Source of the DNA: Thermoleophilia bacterium
Lineage (GTDB): Bacteria; Actinomycetota; Thermoleophilia; Miltoncostaeales; Miltoncostaeaceae
NCBI GenBank assembly: GCA_016463385.1
Contig: JAEMRL010000116.1
Location: 1-7,112, forward strand
DNA length: 7,112 bases
Reading direction: 5' to 3'
The position numbers were made by a program, and so were the translations under genes. Positions 4,530 to 7,112 of the stretch are shown here, piece after piece (within the stretch, counting starts at the first letter, position 1; each line of letters starts with the position of its first letter). Below the pieces are notes generated by a model that made no database searches, was not told the DNA's origin, and saw nothing but the letters and a program-made list of their open reading frames with translations.

Positions 4530-5324
4530 ATGTCTCCACTGATCGGCCTTGTCGGCGCATGGGTCTTCATCATCGTCGGCATGATCATGAAGGGCGGCAC
4601 GATCGCGGGCATCATCAGCCCGCCGGCCTTCCTCATGGTGGTCGGCGGCACCGCCTGCATCCTGATCGCCTCCTTCGGCATGAAGGAGACGATCTCGATG
4701 ATCCAGCTGACGATCGGCTCGCTGAAGGAGCTCCCGGACAACCGCCCGGAGCTCATCCGCACGCTCGTCGGCTTCAGCGAGAAGGCCCGCCGCGAGGGCC
4801 TGCTCGTCCTCGAGGAGGACGCCAAGCAGGTCGATGACCCGTTCCTCGGCAAGGGCGTCCGCCTGGTGGTGGACGGCACCGACCCGGAGCTGGTCAAGGA
4901 CATCCTGGAGACCGAGCTCGACGCGATGGACGAGCGCCACCACAAGAACCAGGACATGTTCAAGCAGGGCGGCGCCTTCGCCCCGACCATCGGCATCCTC
5001 GCCACCGTGCTCTCGCTCGTCGGCGTGCTCCAGCACCTCGACCAGCCCGACACGCTCGGCCCGTCGATCTCCGCCGCCTTCCTCGCCACCTTCTACGGCG
5101 TGGCGGCCGCCAACGTGGTCTTCCTTCCGATCGCCAACGCCCTCAAGAAGAAGACCGCCCAGGAGGCCAGCGAGCGCCTGCTGGTGATCGAGGGCGTGCT
5201 CTCGATCCAGAGCGGCGACAACCCGCGCATCCTGGCCGAGAAGCTCTGGAGCTTCCTGCCGCCCGCCGCCCGCGACATGGACGGCGAGAACGCGGACTCC
5301 GAGCCGGCCGCGAAGGCCGCATAG
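4530..5324 (+). CDS. motA: Flagellar motor stator protein MotA
   Basis: MotA forms, with MotB, the ion-conducting stator that exerts torque on the rotor protein FliG. The 264-residue product has the usual four membrane segments: about 4-20 and 32-50, then 150-168 and 183-203 after a large cytoplasmic loop. In the loop, ARREGLLVLEED (86-97) holds the charged residues (Arg87/Arg88, Glu89 and Glu95) that correspond to the FliG-contacting Arg90/Glu98 region of E. coli. The conserved channel prolines are Pro152 (in APTIGILATVLSLVG) and Pro200 (in VVFLPIANAL), matching E. coli Pro173 and Pro222. The C-terminal tail is acidic and Ala-rich. The start ATG at 4530 fits the family start; the ribosome binding site is a poor G-run (4515-4520), and translation may be helped by ribosomes ending on flbD. 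motB begins on the base after the motA stop (TAGATG), implying coupled, matched synthesis. H+ or Na+ preference cannot be decided here. Confidence 0.96.
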   Translation: MSPLIGLVGAWVFIIVGMIMKGGTIAGIISPPAFLMVVGGTACILIASFGMKETISMIQLTIGSLKELPDNRPELIRTLVGFSEKARREGLLVLEEDAKQVDDPFLGKGVRLVVDGTDPELVKDILETELDAMDERHHKNQDMFKQGGAFAPTIGILATVLSLVGVLQHLDQPDTLGPSISAAFLATFYGVAAANVVFLPIANALKKKTAQEASERLLVIEGVLSIQSGDNPRILAEKLWSFLPPAARDMDGENADSEPAAKAA

Positions 5325-6146
5325 ATGGCCAAGCGCAAGCAGCGCCACGAGGAGCACCCGGACGAGCGCTGGCTGATCACCTACGCCGACGTGCTCACCC
5401 TGATGTACGTGCTCTTCATGGTGCTGTTCTCGATCAGCGTCGTGAACACCAGCCGCTTCGAGCTGCTCAAGGAGAGCCTCACCGACGCCTTCAACAGCGG
5501 CCTGGCGGCCGGCGGTTCGAGCGTCATCTCGAGCGTCGAGGGCACCCCGTCGCCCGTGGTCGATTTCGCGACCAGCCGCATCGCCCCCGAGGTCCCCTCG
5601 GTCGGCGGCGTCAGCATCTCGCAGGCCTCACCCGGGCAGATCCTGGAGACCAGCCAGCTCGAGGCGGCCGAGAAGAAGATCGACGCCCAGCTCAAGAAGG
5701 AGGGCCTCGGAGGCAAGGTCTCGACCTCGGTCAACGAGCGCGGCCTGGCGGTGCGGCTGCGCACCGACGGCGTGCTCTTCGACCCCGGCGCCGCGACCCT
5801 GAGGTCCGAGGGCGCGCGCATCGTCGCTCCGATCGCCGCGTCGCTGAAGGGTCTGCCCAACCCGATCCGGGTGGAGGGCCACACCGACTCGACGCCCATC
5901 AGCACCTCCCAGTTCCCGTCGAACTTCGCGCTCTCGGGAGTGCGTGCGGCAGCGGTCGTCGTCGCCATGCAGTCGGCCGGGATCGCCTCGACGCGCCTCC
6001 AGGTCGGAGGGTTCGGGGACACGCGCCCCGTTGCCGATAACGACACCGAGGCGGGCCGCTCGGAGAACCGTCGCGTCGAGATCCTGATCCTGCGCCTGCA
6101 GGGCTCCCCCAGCCAGTCCCCCGCCGACGCCCTGGGCGCCGGCTGA
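5325..6146 (+). CDS. motB: Flagellar motor stator protein MotB
   Basis: MotB anchors the stator to peptidoglycan and carries the ion-binding aspartate. The 273-residue product has a basic amino terminus and a single membrane segment (about 16-38, WLITYADVLTLMYVLFMVLF) in which Asp22 of the YAD motif corresponds to E. coli Asp32. A Ser/Gly/Pro-rich linker and plug region (about 50-110) follows. The OmpA-like peptidoglycan-binding domain has EGHTDSTPI (184-192), the segment around SNFALSGVRA (199-208), and the terminal GRSENRRVEI (244-253). All key residues are present, so the gene looks intact. The ATG at 5325 immediately follows the motA stop; GAAGG at 5312-5316 inside motA is a suitable ribosome binding site. 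Tyr28 in the middle of the membrane helix, where many homologues have an aliphatic residue, is slightly odd. A perfect GCCGATAA lies inside the coding region at 6033-6040. Confidence 0.96.
   Translation: MAKRKQRHEEHPDERWLITYADVLTLMYVLFMVLFSISVVNTSRFELLKESLTDAFNSGLAAGGSSVISSVEGTPSPVVDFATSRIAPEVPSVGGVSISQASPGQILETSQLEAAEKKIDAQLKKEGLGGKVSTSVNERGLAVRLRTDGVLFDPGAATLRSEGARIVAPIAASLKGLPNPIRVEGHTDSTPISTSQFPSNFALSGVRAAAVVVAMQSAGIASTRLQVGGFGDTRPVADNDTEAGRSENRRVEILILRLQGSPSQSPADALGAG
6033..6040 (+). promoter_or_regulatory. Perfect sigma-28 -10 octamer inside motB (doubtful promoter)
   Basis: GCCGATAA is an exact match to the sigma-28 -10 element. The surrounding codons GTT-GCC-GAT-AAC include GTT and GAT, which are scarce in this GC-rich coding sequence. 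No TAAA or TCAA lies at the right distance; TCGG at 6013-6016 with 16-base spacing is the nearest. If active, it would start transcription near 6047 and serve fliL about 120 bases downstream. Chance remains the likelier explanation. Confidence 0.15.
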
Positions 6147-6168
6147 CACCCACGGAAGGGCCTGCTCC

Positions 6169-6624
6169 ATGAAGAAGATCCTGATGATCGGCGGACCGGT
6201 GCTGCTGCTCCTGCTGGTCGCGGCCAAGATGTTCCTCATGCCGGCGGCTCCGCCGCCGGACGAGAAGGCCCTCGCCAAGGAGCCCGGCCCGATCTACACG
6301 ATGGCCGAGCCGTTCGTGGTCAACCTCTCCGACGGCGCCGACACGCCCCACTTCGCGAAGGTCGGCGTGGCGCTGCGGCTGTCGATGTTCTCCGCCGCCG
6401 AGCTCCCGGCCGGCGGTCACGCGAAGGCCGGAGAGCCGGTCGTCATCGAGGCCGACCCGGAGCTGCGCGACATCGTCATCGCGACCCTGCAGGCGCACAG
6501 CAGCGAGGAGCTCTCGCACTCCGAGGGCCGCGAGAAGGTGAAGAAGGAGATCGTCAAGGAGGTCAACAAGCACACCGACCTCAAGATCCTGGACGTCTAC
6601 TACACCGAGTTCGCGGTCCAGTAG
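6169..6624 (+). CDS. fliL: Flagellar basal body-associated protein FliL
   Basis: FliL is a single-pass membrane protein that associates with MotA/MotB around the basal body and supports stator function, especially under high load; its periplasmic/extracytoplasmic domain has a stomatin/SPFH-like fold in known structures. The 151-residue product has one hydrophobic segment at about 4-24 behind MKK, a Pro/Lys/Glu linker, and the FliL domain from about 43. The domain includes EPFVVNLSD (47-55), the RLSM strand (70-73), a long charged helix (about 110-135) and the typical ending ILDVYYTEFAVQ (140-151). The ATG at 6169 follows GGAAGGG (6154-6160) at good spacing. The 22-base gap after motB puts it in the same message. 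It is normally followed by fliM, but here a strong hairpin and an unrelated gene follow. Confidence 0.93.
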   Translation: MKKILMIGGPVLLLLLVAAKMFLMPAAPPPDEKALAKEPGPIYTMAEPFVVNLSDGADTPHFAKVGVALRLSMFSAAELPAGGHAKAGEPVVIEADPELRDIVIATLQAHSSEELSHSEGREKVKKEIVKEVNKHTDLKILDVYYTEFAVQ

Positions 6625-6639
6625 CCCCGCTGCGCCGGT

Positions 6640-6669
6640 CGCGCCCGCCCCCTTCCGGGGCGGGGCGCG
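6640..6669 (+). terminator. Probable transcription end after fliL
   Basis: CGCG-CCCGCCCC (6640-6651) pairs with GGGGCGGG-CGCG (6657-6669), twelve pairs with one bulged G (6665) around the loop CTTCC. It starts 15 bases after the fliL stop. There is no T-run, which is common for terminator hairpins in GC-rich actinobacteria. The following gap and change of gene type support transcription ending here. Confidence 0.6.
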
Positions 6670-6697
6670 GCCGCTCGCGGCTGCGGCCTCCCCGCAG
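6669..6697 (+). other. Two mutually exclusive hairpins downstream of the terminator
   Basis: GGCCGC (6669-6674) can pair with GCGGCC (6683-6688), or CTGCGG (6681-6686) can pair with CCGCAG (6692-6697). The two share bases 6683-6686 and cannot form together, and the first also competes for base 6669 of the terminator stem. This may be a second transcription barrier or chance in GC-rich DNA. Confidence 0.25.
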
Positions 6698-6796
6698 GCG
6701 TCGTCCCGCGTTCCCCCGATGGACGGCGACCGCAGGCCGCCGAGAGTCCCCCAGGGCCCTAGGCTTCGTGTGCCGGCCATCGGCGGGGAGGGGGAA

Positions 6797-7112
6797 GTGC
6801 CCGGAGGGGGCGACGATCCGATGCGACCTGAGGCGGCGCCCCAGGGCGCCGTCGACTTCCGGCGCGTGTTCGAGGCCGCGCCCGGCCCGATCCTGCTCCT
6901 TGCGCCCGACCTGACGATGGTCGCCGCGAGCGACGCCTACCTCGCCGCGAGCAAGATGCGCCGCGAGGACCTCGTCGGCCGGCGGCTCTTCGACGTCTTC
7001 CCCGACAACCCCGACGACCCGGCGGCCTCGGGCGCGCGCAACCTGCGGGCCTCCCTGGAGCACGTGCGGCGCCACCTCGTCCCGGACGTGATGCCCGTCC
7101 AGCGTTACGACG
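6797..7112 (+). CDS. PAS-domain sensor protein (N-terminal part)
   Basis: The frame is open to the window edge (about 105 residues) and begins a PAS-fold signalling protein. Typical features are VDFRRVFEAAPGPILLLAPD, where the last residues begin the PAS core, then DAYLAASKMRREDLVGRRLF and the segment VFPDNPDDPAASG. A helix rich in Arg and Leu (NLRASLEHVRRHLVPD) follows. In GC-rich bacteria, proteins with this PAS type usually continue into a histidine kinase or a GAF/SpoIIE-type phosphatase, but that part is outside the window, so the output is unknown. The start is uncertain. GTG at 6797 has GGAGG at 6787-6791 with five-base spacing. ATG at 6821 has GGAGG at 6803-6807 at a longer distance. 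A GTG at 6770 is also in frame, five bases after a TAGGCT that resembles a -10 element. The gene is probably unrelated to the flagellar cluster and has its own promoter. Confidence 0.8.
   Translation, partial: MPGGGDDPMRPEAAPQGAVDFRRVFEAAPGPILLLAPDLTMVAASDAYLAASKMRREDLVGRRLFDVFPDNPDDPAASGARNLRASLEHVRRHLVPDVMPVQRYD

Noticed and set aside
4167..5357. A 396-codon - strand frame opposite flbD and motA
   Set aside because: Composed of Glu/His/Asp/Arg-rich repeats typical of antisense frames to GC-rich genes; flbD and motA are unmistakable on the + strand.
1..7112. CRISPR arrays, insertion sequences, tRNA or rRNA genes, defence genes
   Set aside because: No regular direct repeats, transposase-like frames or RNA gene signatures were seen; the window is a flagellar cluster plus one sensor gene.

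Overview
This window comes from a GC-rich (about 70% G+C by eye) bacterium and carries one compact flagellar gene cluster, all on the + strand. The order is fliJ, fliK, flgD, a TIGR02530-type 'flagellar operon protein', flgE, flbD (swrD), motA, motB, fliL. This order, together with the short FlgD, the short FlgE, FlbD and the TIGR02530 protein, matches the Gram-positive (Bacillus/Clostridium-type) layout. Codon use is extremely GC-rich, which suggests a flagellated actinobacterium. Thermoleophilia (Solirubrobacterales/Patulibacter-like) is my best guess, but this is inference and not proven by the sequence.

Layout. Bases 1-426 hold no convincing gene, except perhaps the first codons of a divergent gene reading left from base 58. 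In this stretch lies a dense row of five hairpins (179-316), then a 16-bp palindrome inside a repeated 12-mer (360-407), then a sigma-28-like promoter match directly in front of fliJ. Bases 427-2395 encode the export chaperone-like FliJ and the hook-length ruler FliK. Bases 2406-4177 encode the hook cap scaffold FlgD, a small conserved protein of unknown function, and the hook protein FlgE. flgE is bracketed by two GC-rich hairpins. Bases 4293-6624 encode the motor module FlbD-MotA-MotB-FliL, preceded by a second sigma-28-like promoter match with the same spacing as the first. A strong hairpin follows fliL and probably ends the cluster. The last 316 bases start an unrelated PAS-domain sensor protein that runs off the window.

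How the genes work together. FliJ aids the type III export apparatus, FlgD caps the growing hook, FlgE polymerises into it, and FliK measures it and switches export specificity. MotA/MotB form the ion-driven stator, FliL binds the stator, and FlbD/SwrD raises motor power in Bacillus. The late, sigma-28-type signal in front of flbD-motAB-fliL fits the usual flagellar hierarchy, in which stator genes are expressed after the hook is complete.

The most interesting items outside the genes are the hairpin array upstream of fliJ, the paired TCAA-N15-(G/A)CCGATA(A/G) promoter matches, and a three-codon ATG-AGA-TGA reading frame that overlaps the fliK start codon. The cluster is also detached from fliI (not in front of fliJ) and from fliM/fliN (not after fliL).
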